From Dehalococcoidia bacterium (lineage in GTDB: Bacteria; Chloroflexota; Dehalococcoidia; Tepidiformales; Tepidiformaceae), in contig VXLW01000045.1 in assembly GCA_009841435.1 (NCBI GenBank), positions 32,877 through 96,876 of the forward strand: a stretch of DNA of 64,000 bases, written 5' to 3'. The first letter of the stretch is position 1. Each line of letters opens with the position of its first letter. The notes under the pieces are model-generated. The model saw only the letters and a list, made by a program, of their open reading frames with translations, did not search any database and had not been told where the DNA came from. Made by a program: the position numbers and the translations under genes. Shown here piece after piece: positions 35,588 through 46,220 of this stretch.

Positions 35588-35837
35588 GGCCTTCAGTATG
35601 GCGGCGGGGCTCCTCACAGGCGAGCAGGAGCGCCCTTTTGACGCGCCACCGTTAACACGCGCGTAACGGCCGGGGGCGATCTCCATTGGCTGATCTGGCT
35701 ATACTTATCGTTCACCCGTGTGTGCGTTGGGAGGCGTGAGCCTCGCGAGGCGAGGCGCGGGAAGGTATTACCCCGCGCACGGGCCGCCCTTCCCGGCGGC
35801 TCCGCACCGGGCAAAGCGAACGAGAGGAGGCTGCTTG

Positions 35838-38800
35838 ATGGCCGCGCATACCCGGCCCGCGAAGCAGGGACTCTACGATCCCAGCCTCGAGCACGACTCG
35901 TGCGGCGTCGGCTTCCTCGTGCACCTCAAGGGACACCGTTCCCACGCCATCGTCGAGAAGGCGATCGAGGCACTCGCGAACCTCAACCACCGCGGCGCCA
36001 GCGGCGCCGAAGTCAACACCGGCGACGGCGCCGGCCTCCTCATCCAGACCCCCGACGAGTTCTTCCATCACGAGTGCGCCCAGCTCGGTATCCAGCTACC
36101 GCAGCGGGGCCAGTACGGCGTCGGGATGCTTTTCTGCCACGGCGATGAGGACGCCCGCCGCCTGGCCATGAACCTGCTCGCCGAGCTCGTCCGGGGCGAA
36201 GGGCAGCATCTCCTCGGCTGGCGCGAGGTCCCCACCGACAACTCCATGCTGGGCGAGACCTCCCTTCTCGCCGAACCCTCCGTCCACCAGGTGTTCATCG
36301 GGCGCGGCACCTGGGTCGAGACCGAGGACGACTTCGAGCGCCGCCTCTTCGTCATCCGCAAGCTCTTCGAGCGCGAGGTCGAGAAGCGCGGCATCGGCGA
36401 TTCCGAGGACTTCTACTTCCCCAGCCTCTCCTGCCGCACGGTCGTCTACAAGGGCATGCTCACGGCCCTCCAGCTGCCCGAGTACTACCCCGACCTGCGA
36501 GACCGCCGCATGGTCACCGCCCTGGCGATGTTCCACTCCCGCTTCAGCACCAACACCTTCCCCAGTTGGAAGCTCGCCCACCCCTACCGCACCATCTCCC
36601 ACAACGGCGAGATCAACACCCTCCGCGGCAACAAGAACTGGATGGCCGCCCGCGAGGCGCTTCTCGAAACCCCTCACTTCGACGACATCCAGAAGATCCT
36701 CCCCATCATCGACGAGGCCGGCAGCGACACCGCCTGTCTCGACAACGCCCTCGAGCTGCTGACCCTCGGCGGCCGTCCCGTCGAGCACGCGATGATGATG
36801 CTCATCCCCGAGGCCTGGTCCGGCCACGAGACGATGAGCGCCGAGAAGAAGGCCTTTTACGAGTACCACAGCCTCCTCATGGAGCCCTGGGACGGCCCCG
36901 CCTCCGTCGCCTTCACCGACGGCCGCACCATCGGCGCCGTCCTCGACCGAAACGGCCTCCGCCCCTCCCGCTACCTCGTGACGAAGGGCGACCTCGTCGT
37001 CATGGCCTCCGAGTCCGGCGTCCTCCCCGTCGAGGACGACAACGTGCTCATGAAGGGCCGCCTCCAGCCCGGCCGCATGTTCCTCGTCAGCCTCGAAGAG
37101 GGCCGCATCATCGGCGATACCGAGCTGAAGCAGCGGCTCGCCGGCGCCCACGACTACGACGGCTGGCTCGGCGAGAACCTGACGCGACTCGCCGATCTCC
37201 CCGCCGCCGAGCCCCCTGCCCCTATCGGCGGCGCGGACCTGCTCGAGCGCCAGATCGCCTTCGGCTACACCGTCGAGGACGCGAAATACCACCTCGGACC
37301 GATGGCGCGCCAGGGCCAGGAATCGATCGGCTCAATGGGCACGGACACGCCCCTGGCGGTGCTCTCCGAGCGCCCCCAGCCGCTCTACAACTACTTCAAG
37401 CAGCTCTTCGCCCAGGTCACGAACCCCCCGCTCGATGCCATCCGCGAGGAGATCGTGACCTCCGTCGATTCCCTCATCGGCGCCGAGGGCAACCTCTTCA
37501 GCGAGGGCCTCGACGACGGCTACCGCATGATCGCGCTGCCCACCCCCTTCCCCACGAACGCCGAGATGGCGCAGCTCCGCAACCTCGACGGCGCGGGCGG
37601 CTTCCGCTCCGCCGTGCTCCCGATGACGATGCCCGCGGCCGAAGGCCCGGCGGGCATGCAGCCCGCCCTCGACGAGCTCTTCGAGCGCGCCGACCAGGCC
37701 ATCGAGGACGGCGCCAACATCCTCATCCTCTCCGACCGCGACATCGACCGCGAGCACGCCCCCATTCCCGCCCTCCTCGCCACCGCCGGACTCCACCACC
37801 ACCTCGTGCGCAACAAGCGCCGCACAAAGGTTGGGCTCGTGGTCGAGACGGGCGAGGCCCGCGAGGTTCACCACTTCGCCCTCCTCATCGGCTACGGCGC
37901 CGGCGCCATCAACCCCTACCTCTCCCTCGACACCCTGCGCGAGATGAAGGACGAAGGCTCCCTCGAGAGCGACATCTCCTGGGAGGAGGCCGAGAGCAAC
38001 TTCATCAAGGCCCTCAAGAAGGGCGTCGTGAAGGTCATGTCGAAGATGGGCATCTCCACGGTGCAGAGCTACCGCGGCGCCCAGATCTTCGAGGCGGTCG
38101 GCCTCAACGAGGATCTCATCGACCGCTACTTCACCGGCACGGTCTCGCGCATCAGCGGCGCGGGGCTCGAGCAGATCGCCGCCGAGATGCTCGCCCACCA
38201 CGCCCGCGCCTACCCCGATCGCGACGGTGGCCTCTACAACATCGGGTGGGGCGGCCAGTACCAGTGGCGCCACGGTGGCGAGTTCCACCTCTTCAATCCC
38301 GACACCATCTTCAAGCTCCAGCACGCCACCCGCACGAAGCGGCAGGAGATCTTCCGCGAGTACACGACCCTCGTGAACGACCAGGCCCGCCAGATGGCGA
38401 CCCTTCGCGGCCTCATGGAGTTCCGCTCCGACCGCGAGCCCATCCCCATCGAGGAGGTCGAGCCCGTCTCCAGCATCTTCCCCCGCTTCGCCACGGGCGC
38501 GATGTCGTTCGGCTCCATCAGCGCCGAGGCCCACGAGACCCTCGCCATCGCCATGAACCGCATCGGCGGCCGCAGCAACACCGGCGAGGGTGGCGAGGAC
38601 CCGCGCCGCTTCACCCCCGACGAGAACGGCGACCTCCGCCGCAGCTCCATCAAGCAGGTCGCCTCCGGGCGCTTCGGCGTCACGAGCGAATACCTCGTCA
38701 ACGCCGACGAGCTCCAGATCAAGATGGCCCAGGGCGCCAAGCCCGGCGAGGGTGGCCAGCTCCCCGGCCACAAGGTCTGGCCCTGGATTGCGCAGGTGCG

Positions 38801-40394
38801 CTACTCGACCCCCGGCGTGGGCCTCATCAGCCCGCCCCCGCACCACGACATCTATTCGATCGAGGACCTCGCCCAGCTCATCCACGACCTCAAGAACGCG
38901 AACCCGCGCGCCCGCATCAGCGTGAAGCTCGTCGCCGAGGTCGGCGTCGGGACGGTCGCGGCGGGCGTCGCCAAGGCCAAGTCCGACGTCGTCCTCATCA
39001 GCGGACACGACGGCGGCACGGGCGCGAGCCCGCTGACCTCGCTCAAGCACGCGGGCGTGCCCTGGGAGCTCGGACTCGCCGAGACCCAGCAGACCCTCGT
39101 CCTGAACAAGCTGCGCGACCGCATCATCGTCCAGACCGACGGCCAGATGAAGACCGGCCGCGACGTCGTCATCGCCGCCCTCCTCGGCGCCGAGGAGTAC
39201 GGTTTCGCGACCGCCCCGCTGGTCGTGATGGGCTGCATCATGATGCGCGTCTGCCACCTCGATACCTGCCCCGTCGGCGTCGCCACCCAGAACCCGCAGC
39301 TCCGCGAGAAGTTCACGGGGAAGGCCGAGCACGTCGTCAACTTCTTCGAGTTCGTCGCCGAGGAGATTCGCGAGACCCTCGCCGAGCTCGGCTATCGCTC
39401 GCTCGACGAGCTCATCGGCCGCAGCGACCTCATCGACGCGCGCCGCGCCGTCGACCACTACAAGGCGCAGGGCATCGACCTCTCCGCCATCCTCTACCGG
39501 CCGCAGGTGCCCGAGCACATCGCTACGCGCCGCATCGCCGAGCAGGACCACGGCCTCCGCCACGCGCTCGACCAGGATCTCATCCAGCTCGCCCGTCCCG
39601 CCCTCGAGGATGGGGAGCCGGTGGACGTCCATGTACCTATCCGAAACGTAAATCGCGTCGTCGGAACCGTCCTCGGCAGCGAGGTCACGCGACGCTATGG
39701 CGCCGCCGGCCTCCCCCCCGACACGATCACCTTCCGCTTCAAGGGCTCCGCCGGCCAGAGCTTTGGCGCGTTCGTGCCCAAGGGCATGACCCTTCTCCTC
39801 TCGGGTGATGCCAACGACTACTTCGGCAAGGGCCTCTCTGGCGGCCGTCTCGTGGCCGCCCCGCCACCCGACTCCACCTTCGTGCCCGAGGAGAACATCA
39901 TCATCGGCAACGTCGCCCTCTACGGCGCCACCGCCGGCTCCGCCTTCATCCGTGGTGTGGCCGGTGAGCGCTTTGGCGTACGCAACAGCGGCGCCCACGC
40001 CGTCGTCGAGGGCACCGGCGACCACGCCTGCGAGTACATGACTGGCGGCCGCGTCGTCATCATCGGGCCAACGGGCCGCAACTTCGGCGCCGGTATGAGC
40101 GGCGGCGTCGCCTACGTGCTCGACGACGAGGGCGACTTCGACATCCGCTGCAACAAGGAGATGGTCGATCTGGAGCCGCTTGCCGAGGACGAGGACATCG
40201 ACCTCGTGCGCAGCCTCCTGGAGCGCCACCGCGAGCACACCGGCAGCACCGTCGCCGACCGCCTCCTTGAGGACTGGCAGGGCACAATTTCGCGCTTCGT
40301 AAAGGTTATGCCCCTCGATTACCGCCGCGTCCTCAACGAGCAGAAGGCCCGCGAGGAGGCCGAGCGCGAGCAGGTGGGGGCCACCGGTGGCTAA
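35838..40394 (+). CDS. gltB: Glutamate synthase large subunit
   Basis: 1518 aa. It transfers the glutamine amide to 2-oxoglutarate. The N-terminal amidotransferase nucleophile is C22 in [14 protein letters not shown] after a propeptide. The FMN/synthase domain holds [17 protein letters not shown] and [20 protein letters not shown]. The 3Fe-4S site is in [20 protein letters not shown]. The C-terminal GXGXG beta-helix closes the protein. GAGAGGAGG precedes the ATG; an in-frame extension to 35718 is rejected because the nucleophile must be near the N-terminus. TATACT at 35700-35705 is a possible -10, leaving a leader of about 125 nt. Confidence 0.97.
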   Translation: MAAHTRPAKQGLYDPSLEHDSCGVGFLVHLKGHRSHAIVEKAIEALANLNHRGASGAEVNTGDGAGLLIQTPDEFFHHECAQLGIQLPQRGQYGVGMLFCHGDEDARRLAMNLLAELVRGEGQHLLGWREVPTDNSMLGETSLLAEPSVHQVFIGRGTWVETEDDFERRLFVIRKLFEREVEKRGIGDSEDFYFPSLSCRTVVYKGMLTALQLPEYYPDLRDRRMVTALAMFHSRFSTNTFPSWKLAHPYRTISHNGEINTLRGNKNWMAAREALLETPHFDDIQKILPIIDEAGSDTACLDNALELLTLGGRPVEHAMMMLIPEAWSGHETMSAEKKAFYEYHSLLMEPWDGPASVAFTDGRTIGAVLDRNGLRPSRYLVTKGDLVVMASESGVLPVEDDNVLMKGRLQPGRMFLVSLEEGRIIGDTELKQRLAGAHDYDGWLGENLTRLADLPAAEPPAPIGGADLLERQIAFGYTVEDAKYHLGPMARQGQESIGSMGTDTPLAVLSERPQPLYNYFKQLFAQVTNPPLDAIREEIVTSVDSLIGAEGNLFSEGLDDGYRMIALPTPFPTNAEMAQLRNLDGAGGFRSAVLPMTMPAAEGPAGMQPALDELFERADQAIEDGANILILSDRDIDREHAPIPALLATAGLHHHLVRNKRRTKVGLVVETGEAREVHHFALLIGYGAGAINPYLSLDTLREMKDEGSLESDISWEEAESNFIKALKKGVVKVMSKMGISTVQSYRGAQIFEAVGLNEDLIDRYFTGTVSRISGAGLEQIAAEMLAHHARAYPDRDGGLYNIGWGGQYQWRHGGEFHLFNPDTIFKLQHATRTKRQEIFREYTTLVNDQARQMATLRGLMEFRSDREPIPIEEVEPVSSIFPRFATGAMSFGSISAEAHETLAIAMNRIGGRSNTGEGGEDPRRFTPDENGDLRRSSIKQVASGRFGVTSEYLVNADELQIKMAQGAKPGEGGQLPGHKVWPWIAQVRYSTPGVGLISPPPHHDIYSIEDLAQLIHDLKNANPRARISVKLVAEVGVGTVAAGVAKAKSDVVLISGHDGGTGASPLTSLKHAGVPWELGLAETQQTLVLNKLRDRIIVQTDGQMKTGRDVVIAALLGAEEYGFATAPLVVMGCIMMRVCHLDTCPVGVATQNPQLREKFTGKAEHVVNFFEFVAEEIRETLAELGYRSLDELIGRSDLIDARRAVDHYKAQGIDLSAILYRPQVPEHIATRRIAEQDHGLRHALDQDLIQLARPALEDGEPVDVHVPIRNVNRVVGTVLGSEVTRRYGAAGLPPDTITFRFKGSAGQSFGAFVPKGMTLLLSGDANDYFGKGLSGGRLVAAPPPDSTFVPEENIIIGNVALYGATAGSAFIRGVAGERFGVRNSGAHAVVEGTGDHACEYMTGGRVVIIGPTGRNFGAGMSGGVAYVLDDEGDFDIRCNKEMVDLEPLAEDEDIDLVRSLLERHREHTGSTVADRLLEDWQGTISRFVKVMPLDYRRVLNEQKAREEAEREQVGATGG

Positions 40395-41823
40395 GACCAC
40401 GGGCTTTATGGAATTCACGCGGCAGGGACCGCCCAGCCGCCCCGTGGACGAGCGTGTCACCGACTGGCTCGAGTACTACGAGGAGATGCCGCCCAAGCAG
40501 CTCAACGAGCAGGCCGCCCGCTGCATGGACTGCGGCGTGCCCTTCTGCCACCAGGGCTGTCCCCTTGGCAACATCATTCCCGACTGGAACGACCTCGTGT
40601 ATCGCGGCCACTGGCGCGACGCCATCGAGCGCCTCCACGCCACCAACAACTTCCCCGAGTTCACCGGCAGGCTCTGCCCCGCCCCCTGCGAGGCGGCCTG
40701 CGTCCTCGGCATCAACGACGACCCCGTCACCATCAAGCAGGTCGAGGTCAGCATCATCGAGCGCGCGTGGCGCGAGGGCTGGATCCATCCCGAGCCGCCG
40801 CAGCAGCGCACCGAGCGTCGCGTGGCCGTCATCGGGTCCGGCCCCGCCGGCCTCGCCGCCGCCCAGCAGCTGCGCCGCGCCGGCCACGACGTCACGGTCT
40901 TCGAGCGCGACGACCGCATCGGCGGCCTCCTCCGCTACGGCATCCCCGAGTTCAAGATGGAGAAGCGCTTCATCGACCGCCGCCTCGAGCAGATGGAGGC
41001 CGAGGGTGTCGTCTTTCGGCCCAGCGTCAACATCGGCGTCGACGTCGACGCGCGCGACCTCGTGAACGAGTTCGACGCGATCTGCCTGTCGGGTGGCGCG
41101 ACCCACTCCCGCGACCTCCCCATCCCCGGCCGCGATCTCGACGGCATCCATCTCGCGATGGACTTCCTGCCCCCGCAGAACAAGCTCGTCGCCGGAGACG
41201 ACGTCCCCGAGAGCGAGGTCATCTCCGCCGCCGGCAAGCGCGTCATCATCCTCGGCGGCGGCGATACCGGCGCCGACTGCCTCGGCACCGTGCACCGCCA
41301 CGGCGCCCTCAGCGTGAAGCAGTGGGAGCTCCTCCCTCGCCCGCCCGATACCCGTCCCCCCGAGACGCCCTGGCCCACCTGGCCGAACATATTCCGCACC
41401 TCGGGCGCTCACCAGGAGGGCGGCGATCGCGACTACAGCATCCTCACGAAGGAGTTCACCGGCGAAGACGGCCGCCTCACCTCCCTCCACGGCGTGCGCC
41501 TCGAATGGGCCCCCGGCGATGACGGCCGCATGCAGATGACCGAGGTCCCCGGCTCCGAGTTCGTCGAGCCCGTCGACCTCGTACTGCTCGCCCTCGGCTT
41601 CCTCGGCCCCGAGCGCCCGGGCATGCTCGAGCAGCTTGGCGTCGAGCTGACCGACCGCGGCAACGTCGCTGCCGACGAGAACAAGATGACCAGTGTCCCC
41701 GGCATCTTCACCGCTGGCGACATGACGCGCGGCCAGTCCCTCATCGTCTGGGCTATCGCCGAAGGCCGCGACGCCGCCCGCGGCATCGACCGCTACCTGA
41801 TGGGCGAGACCTCCCTGCCGTAG
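40387..41823 (+). CDS. gltD: Glutamate synthase small subunit
   Basis: 478 aa. It supplies electrons from NAD(P)H to GltB. The N-terminal Fe-S cysteines are in [17 protein letters not shown] and [12 protein letters not shown]. The FAD fold is [17 protein letters not shown] and the NAD(P) fold is [34 protein letters not shown] ends the protein. The GTG start lies inside the gltB end (8-nt overlap), so the two subunits are coupled. Confidence 0.96.
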   Translation: MAKTTGFMEFTRQGPPSRPVDERVTDWLEYYEEMPPKQLNEQAARCMDCGVPFCHQGCPLGNIIPDWNDLVYRGHWRDAIERLHATNNFPEFTGRLCPAPCEAACVLGINDDPVTIKQVEVSIIERAWREGWIHPEPPQQRTERRVAVIGSGPAGLAAAQQLRRAGHDVTVFERDDRIGGLLRYGIPEFKMEKRFIDRRLEQMEAEGVVFRPSVNIGVDVDARDLVNEFDAICLSGGATHSRDLPIPGRDLDGIHLAMDFLPPQNKLVAGDDVPESEVISAAGKRVIILGGGDTGADCLGTVHRHGALSVKQWELLPRPPDTRPPETPWPTWPNIFRTSGAHQEGGDRDYSILTKEFTGEDGRLTSLHGVRLEWAPGDDGRMQMTEVPGSEFVEPVDLVLLALGFLGPERPGMLEQLGVELTDRGNVAADENKMTSVPGIFTAGDMTRGQSLIVWAIAEGRDAARGIDRYLMGETSLP

Positions 41824-41836
41824 GGTCTGGAGACCC
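41823..41836. terminator. Possible bidirectional terminator between gltD and the prenyl synthase
   Basis: A short stem, GGGTC/GACCC with loop TGGA, between two convergent genes, followed by TT on the plus strand. Weak. Confidence 0.35.
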
Positions 41837-41839
41837 TTC

Positions 41840-42862
41840 CTACCCCGCCCGCTCGATGAGATAGCGCGCGACCGTCGCGAGCAGGATGCGCTCGTCCTCC
41901 CGCAAACCGAGGCTGTCGAGGAGGCTGCTGGCTTCATCGACATAACGTCGCGCGTGATCCTCCGCCACCGCCTTGATGCCGTCCGCTTCCATCTGCACCG
42001 AGACCGCCTCGATCTCCGCTGCCGGCGGCTCGTCGTGCGCGAACAGCCGCTCGATGGCCGTGCGCGTGCGCGGCTCCGCCAGTGCCGCGATGACGGGCAG
42101 TGTCTTCTTGTGCCGGGCCAAGTCGTTCTGGTTCGACTTGCCCGTCACGGTAGGGTCCCCCCAGATGCCGAGGATGTCGTCCCGCACCTGAAACGCCAGC
42201 CCCACCTTGCGCCCCCAGTCGCGGATGCCGTCGCTCTGCTCCGTGGGCGCTCCGCTCAGGATGGCGCCCATCTGCAGCGGCGCCCCGATGAGCGCCCCCG
42301 TCTTCCCCTCCACCATCGCCAGGTAGTCCTCGACCGAGACGTCCTCGCGGGGCTCGAAGCTGAGGTCGTTCCACTGCCCCCCGATCATGTCGTCCGTCGC
42401 CGCCAGCAAGGCGTCGAGCGCGGCCACGCGCCGTTCGCTGGGCGCGTCCGACTCGGACAGCGCCCGCAGCGCGCGCGTCAGGAGGAAGTCGCCGACGTTG
42501 ATCGCCTGCGCTTCGCCCACGATCCGCCAGATCGTCGGGCGGTGGTGGCGCTCCGCGTCGCGGTCCTGGATCTCGTCGTGGACAAGGGAGAAGTTGTGGA
42601 TGAGCTCGACCGCCACCGCGCCCGGCATGGCCTCGGCCGCCGAGCCGCCCAGCGCTTCCGCTGCCAGAAGGCAGAGCGCCGGCCGGATGCGCTTTCCGCC
42701 GGTTGTGGCGGGCCGCCCCTCCTCGTCCTCCCATCCCATGACATAACGAGCAGACGCCGCTAACCCGCCCTCATCCGTCCCGACGGCGGCGCGAAGGGCT
42801 TCCTCGAGCGCGTCGAGGTGGGCGGTCAACGCCGATGGAGGCGATGCTGCGGCGGTCGTCAT
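41840..42862 (-). CDS. Short-chain isoprenyl diphosphate synthase (FPP/GGPP type)
   Basis: A 340-aa trans-prenyltransferase with GGKRIRPALCLLAAEALGG, first aspartate-rich motif SLVHDEIQDRDAERHHRPT (DE-x-x-D form) and second motif FQVRDDILGIWGDPTVTGKS. The DEIQD and GDP-x-x-TGKS pattern resembles archaeal- or actinobacterial-type geranylgeranyl/farnesyl synthases and differs from the long-chain enzyme at 15.5 kb. It lies 27 nt downstream of dxs with GGGGGAG before its ATG, so precursor supply and chain elongation are co-transcribed. Confidence 0.88.
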   Translation of the reverse strand: MTTAAASPPSALTAHLDALEEALRAAVGTDEGGLAASARYVMGWEDEEGRPATTGGKRIRPALCLLAAEALGGSAAEAMPGAVAVELIHNFSLVHDEIQDRDAERHHRPTIWRIVGEAQAINVGDFLLTRALRALSESDAPSERRVAALDALLAATDDMIGGQWNDLSFEPREDVSVEDYLAMVEGKTGALIGAPLQMGAILSGAPTEQSDGIRDWGRKVGLAFQVRDDILGIWGDPTVTGKSNQNDLARHKKTLPVIAALAEPRTRTAIERLFAHDEPPAAEIEAVSVQMEADGIKAVAEDHARRYVDEASSLLDSLGLREDERILLATVARYLIERAG

Positions 42863-42889
42863 GCGGCCCTGCTCCCCCTTTCGCGTTGC

Positions 42890-44830
42890 TCAGGCGGTGG
42901 CGAGGCTCTCCTTGCGCTCGGCCCCGCGGTCCTTCAGGACCTCCATCGCCCGCCGGGCGATGCCGTCACCGTCGAGGTCGTACACGCCCCGGTACACCTT
43001 CTGCGGACCGTGGTCGACGATGTCGTCCGGCATCGTCAGGTTCAGCAGGAGCGTCTCCGGCAGCCCGTTGTCCGCCAGCACGGCCAGCACCGCCTCGCCG
43101 AAGCCGCCCGCGCGGACGTTCTCCTCGGCGGTGATGATGCCGCCCGTCTCGCGCGCGGCCGCCAGGATGGCGTCCTCGTCGAGCGGCTTGGCGAAACGCG
43201 CATTGATGACGCGCGCGTCGATACCCTCGAGCGCCAGCAGGTCGGCGGCCTTCACGCACTCGATCACCGAGGCGCCGAAGCCGATGAGGGTGACATCGCG
43301 GCCTTCCCGGAGCAGCTCCGACTGCCCGACGGGGATCTTCTTCATCGGCTGGTCCGTGGGCGCACCGGGACCGGCCCCACGCGGGTACCGGACCGAGAAC
43401 GGCGTGTCGTGCGCAACCGCCGTGGCGAGCAGGTCGCGCAGCTCGGCCTCGTCCTTGGGCGCGCTCACGACCATGTTCGGCAGGCAGCGCAGGTAGGACG
43501 TGTCGATGAAGCCCTGGTGCGTCTTGCCGTCGTCGCCGACGAACCCGGCGCGATCCAGGGCGAAGATGACCGGCAGCTTCTGCACCACGATGTCGTGCAC
43601 GATCGAGTCGAAGCCACGCTGCAGGAACGTCGAGTAGATGGCCGCGATGGGGCGCATGCCCTGCGTCGCCAGCCCGGCCGCGAAGGTAACCCCGTGCTGC
43701 TCGGCAATGCCCACGTCGAAGACCCGCTCCGGGTGCTCCTTCTGCGTCGCCGCCAGCCCCGTGCCTTCCAGCATCGCGGCGGTAATGGCGACCACGCGCG
43801 GGTCCTGCTCGATGAGCTCGCCCACGGCATTCGCGAACACCTGGCTGTAGGTGGGCGGCGCCTTCGGAGCGTCCGGAGCCGGTGGCTTCTTCAGCCAGAA
43901 GGTGCCGCTGTGGCTCTTCACCGGGTCGGCGGCAGCCTCGGGAATGCCGTGGCCCTTGTTCGTCAGGATGTGCAGCAGCACGGGCTTGCCCCGCACCTTC
44001 TTCACGGCGGAGAGCGTCGCTTCCAGCTCACCCAGGTTGTGGCCGTCGATCGGTCCGTAGTAGTCGAAGCCGAACTGCTCCCAGAAGCTCGCCGGCACGA
44101 TCAGGTCCCGCATGCTGGATTGCACGCGCTGCGCGCCCTGCCAGACGTCCCTCGCCAGGTTCCGGCCGATGGGGAACTGCTCCACCATGCCGTCGATCCG
44201 GCCCTCGATCTCCTGCTTGAAGCGTCGGTAGTGGGGCTCGATTCGCAGCTTGTTCACGTTGCGGCTGAGCGCCCCCACGTTGGGCGAGATCGACATGGAG
44301 TTGTCGTTCAGGATGACGATGAGGTTGGTGCCCAGATGGCCTGCGTGGTTCAGGCCCTCGAAGGCCATGCCCGCAGTCATGGCGCCGTCGCCGATGACGG
44401 CGATGACGTGGTGGTCCTCGCCGCGCAAATCGCGCGCCGCGGCCATGCCCGTCGCCGCCGAGATCGAGGTGCCGGCGTGGCCCGCCCCGAACAGGTCGTG
44501 GGGGCTCTCGTTCCGGTCCGCGAACCCTGAGAGGCCCTGGTACTGCCGGATCGTCTCCATCTGCCCGCGACGCCCGGTCACCATCTTGTGGACGTACACC
44601 TGGTGGCTCACGTCCCAGAGCATGCGGTCCTTGGGCGAGTCGAACTGTCGGTGCAGCGCGAGCGTCAGTTCGACCACGCCGAGGTTCGAGGCGAGGTGTC
44701 CGCCGCCGCCGATCCCCTGGATGGTGTTGACGAGCTCTTCGCGAATCTCCGTCGCCAGCTGCTCCAGCTCCTCGGGCGAAAGGTCGCGGAGGTCGGCGGG
44801 AGAGTCGATCTTGTCAAGCAAAAGGCTCAT
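42890..44830 (-). CDS. dxs: 1-deoxy-D-xylulose-5-phosphate synthase
   Basis: 646 aa. First step of the MEP pathway: pyruvate plus glyceraldehyde 3-phosphate, with thiamine diphosphate. GGGGHLASNLGVVELTLALH is the conserved N-terminal segment. The TPP motif is VIGDGAMTAGMAFEGLNHAG ending in NDN. The transketolase pyrimidine domain has FDVGIAEQHGVTFAAGLA. The C-terminal transketolase domain follows. The ATG at MSLLLDKIDSP has AAGGAGG 7 nt upstream; the longer frame extends into the leader. With ispG at 53 kb it shows use of the MEP route. Confidence 0.96.
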   Translation of the reverse strand: MSLLLDKIDSPADLRDLSPEELEQLATEIREELVNTIQGIGGGGHLASNLGVVELTLALHRQFDSPKDRMLWDVSHQVYVHKMVTGRRGQMETIRQYQGLSGFADRNESPHDLFGAGHAGTSISAATGMAAARDLRGEDHHVIAVIGDGAMTAGMAFEGLNHAGHLGTNLIVILNDNSMSISPNVGALSRNVNKLRIEPHYRRFKQEIEGRIDGMVEQFPIGRNLARDVWQGAQRVQSSMRDLIVPASFWEQFGFDYYGPIDGHNLGELEATLSAVKKVRGKPVLLHILTNKGHGIPEAAADPVKSHSGTFWLKKPPAPDAPKAPPTYSQVFANAVGELIEQDPRVVAITAAMLEGTGLAATQKEHPERVFDVGIAEQHGVTFAAGLATQGMRPIAAIYSTFLQRGFDSIVHDIVVQKLPVIFALDRAGFVGDDGKTHQGFIDTSYLRCLPNMVVSAPKDEAELRDLLATAVAHDTPFSVRYPRGAGPGAPTDQPMKKIPVGQSELLREGRDVTLIGFGASVIECVKAADLLALEGIDARVINARFAKPLDEDAILAAARETGGIITAEENVRAGGFGEAVLAVLADNGLPETLLLNLTMPDDIVDHGPQKVYRGVYDLDGDGIARRAMEVLKDRGAERKESLATA

Positions 44831-44961
44831 GAGAAGCCTCCTTGTGGGGTTTCCCCTCATGGGAGTGAACCCGTTGCGGCTCCCAGCCGCAGTTAGGACG
44901 CTTACCCGCGTCCGTCGAACCGTGTTCCGGTCGTATACGCGAGCCGGAGGCAAAAGGTCAA
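44831..44961 (-). promoter_or_regulatory. dxs promoter and structured leader
   Basis: Minus strand: TTGACC (44961-44956), an 18-nt spacer, and TATACG (44937-44932). The leader of about 95 nt then folds into GGACGC/GCGTCC (44895-44912 region) and TGCGGCT/AGCCGCA hairpins before the Shine-Dalgarno. It matches no riboswitch class I can recognise. Confidence 0.5.
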
Positions 44962-44968
44962 GGAAAGG

Positions 44969-46201
44969 TTAAGGCCCGGAAATTCCCTGTCGATGGGGCG
45001 AAGCTCCGTTCGTCGTCGTGGCGTGGGGCAGGCGCAGCGTGAAGGTCGCCCCCTCCCCCGGTGTCGAATCAACATCAACGGAGCCTCCCATCGAGTCCAT
45101 CAACTCCCGCACGATCGCCAGCCCAAGACCCGACCCGCCGCGCCCCCGCACCCGGCTCCGATCGATCCGGTAGAACCGATCGAAGACGTGCTCCTGGTCC
45201 TCGGCGGAGATCCCCGGTCCGTTGTCCCGCACCCGGATCCACACCTGTTCCTCCTCGCACCCGCTCTCGACCGTCACGGTCGCGCCTTCGCCCGTGTGCT
45301 TCACGGCGTTGTCGACCAAATTGAGCACGCAGCGATAGAGCAGGTCCGTGCTCGCCACCGCCTCGCAGCCTTCCTGCGTATGAGAGGTGAGGGTCACGTT
45401 GGCCCGCCCGGCCAGCGGTCCGATCTCCTCGAGCGCCATCGCCACCAGCTCGGCCGGGTTCACCGTCTCCATCGGCAGGGAGGCCTGAGGGGCCGTCAGG
45501 AGCAGAAGGTCCTCGCTCAGCCGCGTCAGGCGCTCCGTCTGGCCCTTCACCGTCTCCAGCAGCGCCCGCTGCTCCTCGTTGCCGGTGTCGCTGGCCATCT
45601 CCGCGACCTCGATGTTGGTGCGGATGGCGGCGAGCGGCGTGCGCAGCTCGTGCGAGGCGTCCTGCACGAAGCGTCTTTGCGCCTCGAACCCCCGCTCGAT
45701 GCGCTCGATCATCGAGTCGAACGTGTCCGCGAGCTGCTTCAGCTCGTCGTCCGGTCCCTGATGGTTGATGCGCTGCGAGAGGTTGGTCGCGCTGATCTCG
45801 GAGGCGACCTCCGTGATGTCGCGCATCGGCCGCAGGATGATGCCCGAGAGCGCAAACCCCCCGAACCCGGAGATGAACGCCAGCCCGAAGCCCGCCACGA
45901 TCGACCACGTCCGCAGCCGGTCCAGGTTCTCCGCCTGGAACTCCTCCCCGGCCTCGTCGACCAGCTGGGCGGGCGTCATGTCGCTCATGCCGCCGGCTTC
46001 CTCGGTCGTGGCCTCCACCCCCGCGGCCTCCACCCCCGCGGCCTGCCACTCGGCCTCGTCGAGCCCCATCTCCTCCATCACGGCTTGATCGTCCGGCTCG
46101 TCGAGCCGCGCCGCCACGTTCAGGAAGAGGATGAACGCCAGTCCGAGGATCAGCAGGAGCGTGGAGTACCAGACCGTCAGCCGGAAGCGGACGGTCCGCA
46201 C
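44969..46201 (-). CDS. Two-component sensor histidine kinase (HAMP)
   Basis: 410 aa. TM1 at about residues 9-29, an extracytoplasmic acidic sensor region (30-98), TM2 at about 99-123, then HAMP, the H-box DASHELRTPLAAIR with H184, the N-box LVDNAVKHTGEG, the G1 box DNGPGI and the G2 box GSGLGLAIV. The sensor region holds a perfect 5-residue tandem duplication (AGVEA twice). It is encoded 19 nt after the response regulator, a standard pair. GTG start. Confidence 0.93.
   Translation of the reverse strand: MRTVRFRLTVWYSTLLLILGLAFILFLNVAARLDEPDDQAVMEEMGLDEAEWQAAGVEAAGVEATTEEAGGMSDMTPAQLVDEAGEEFQAENLDRLRTWSIVAGFGLAFISGFGGFALSGIILRPMRDITEVASEISATNLSQRINHQGPDDELKQLADTFDSMIERIERGFEAQRRFVQDASHELRTPLAAIRTNIEVAEMASDTGNEEQRALLETVKGQTERLTRLSEDLLLLTAPQASLPMETVNPAELVAMALEEIGPLAGRANVTLTSHTQEGCEAVASTDLLYRCVLNLVDNAVKHTGEGATVTVESGCEEEQVWIRVRDNGPGISAEDQEHVFDRFYRIDRSRVRGRGGSGLGLAIVRELMDSMGGSVDVDSTPGEGATFTLRLPHATTTNGASPHRQGISGP
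46011..46040. repeat. 15-bp perfect tandem duplication inside the histidine kinase gene
   Basis: GCCTCCACCCCCGCG occurs twice back to back in frame, adding five residues to the periplasmic region. Slippage could make its copy number variable. Confidence 0.8.
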
Positions 46202-46220
46202 GACGGGTGGCAGTGTCGGC

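Noticed and set aside
35709..35717. CGTTCACCC in the gltB leader, reminiscent of a glutamine (glnA-type) riboswitch
   Set aside because: The second conserved element (GGACGGAAG-like) is absent from the rest of the leader, so a single short match is not enough.
35718..35837. A 40-residue N-terminal extension of GltB
   Set aside because: The amidotransferase cysteine must lie close to the mature N-terminus, and the ATG at 35838 has a strong Shine-Dalgarno.
37332..40460. A 1042-aa open frame on the minus strand across gltB
   Set aside because: Same codon-bias shadow, antisense to gltB, compositionally biased and without domains.
44917..44927. GAAC-CGT-GTTC in the dxs leader as another SOS box
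   Set aside because: The spacer is 3 nt instead of 4 and the site lies downstream of the -10, so it does not fit the LexA consensus.
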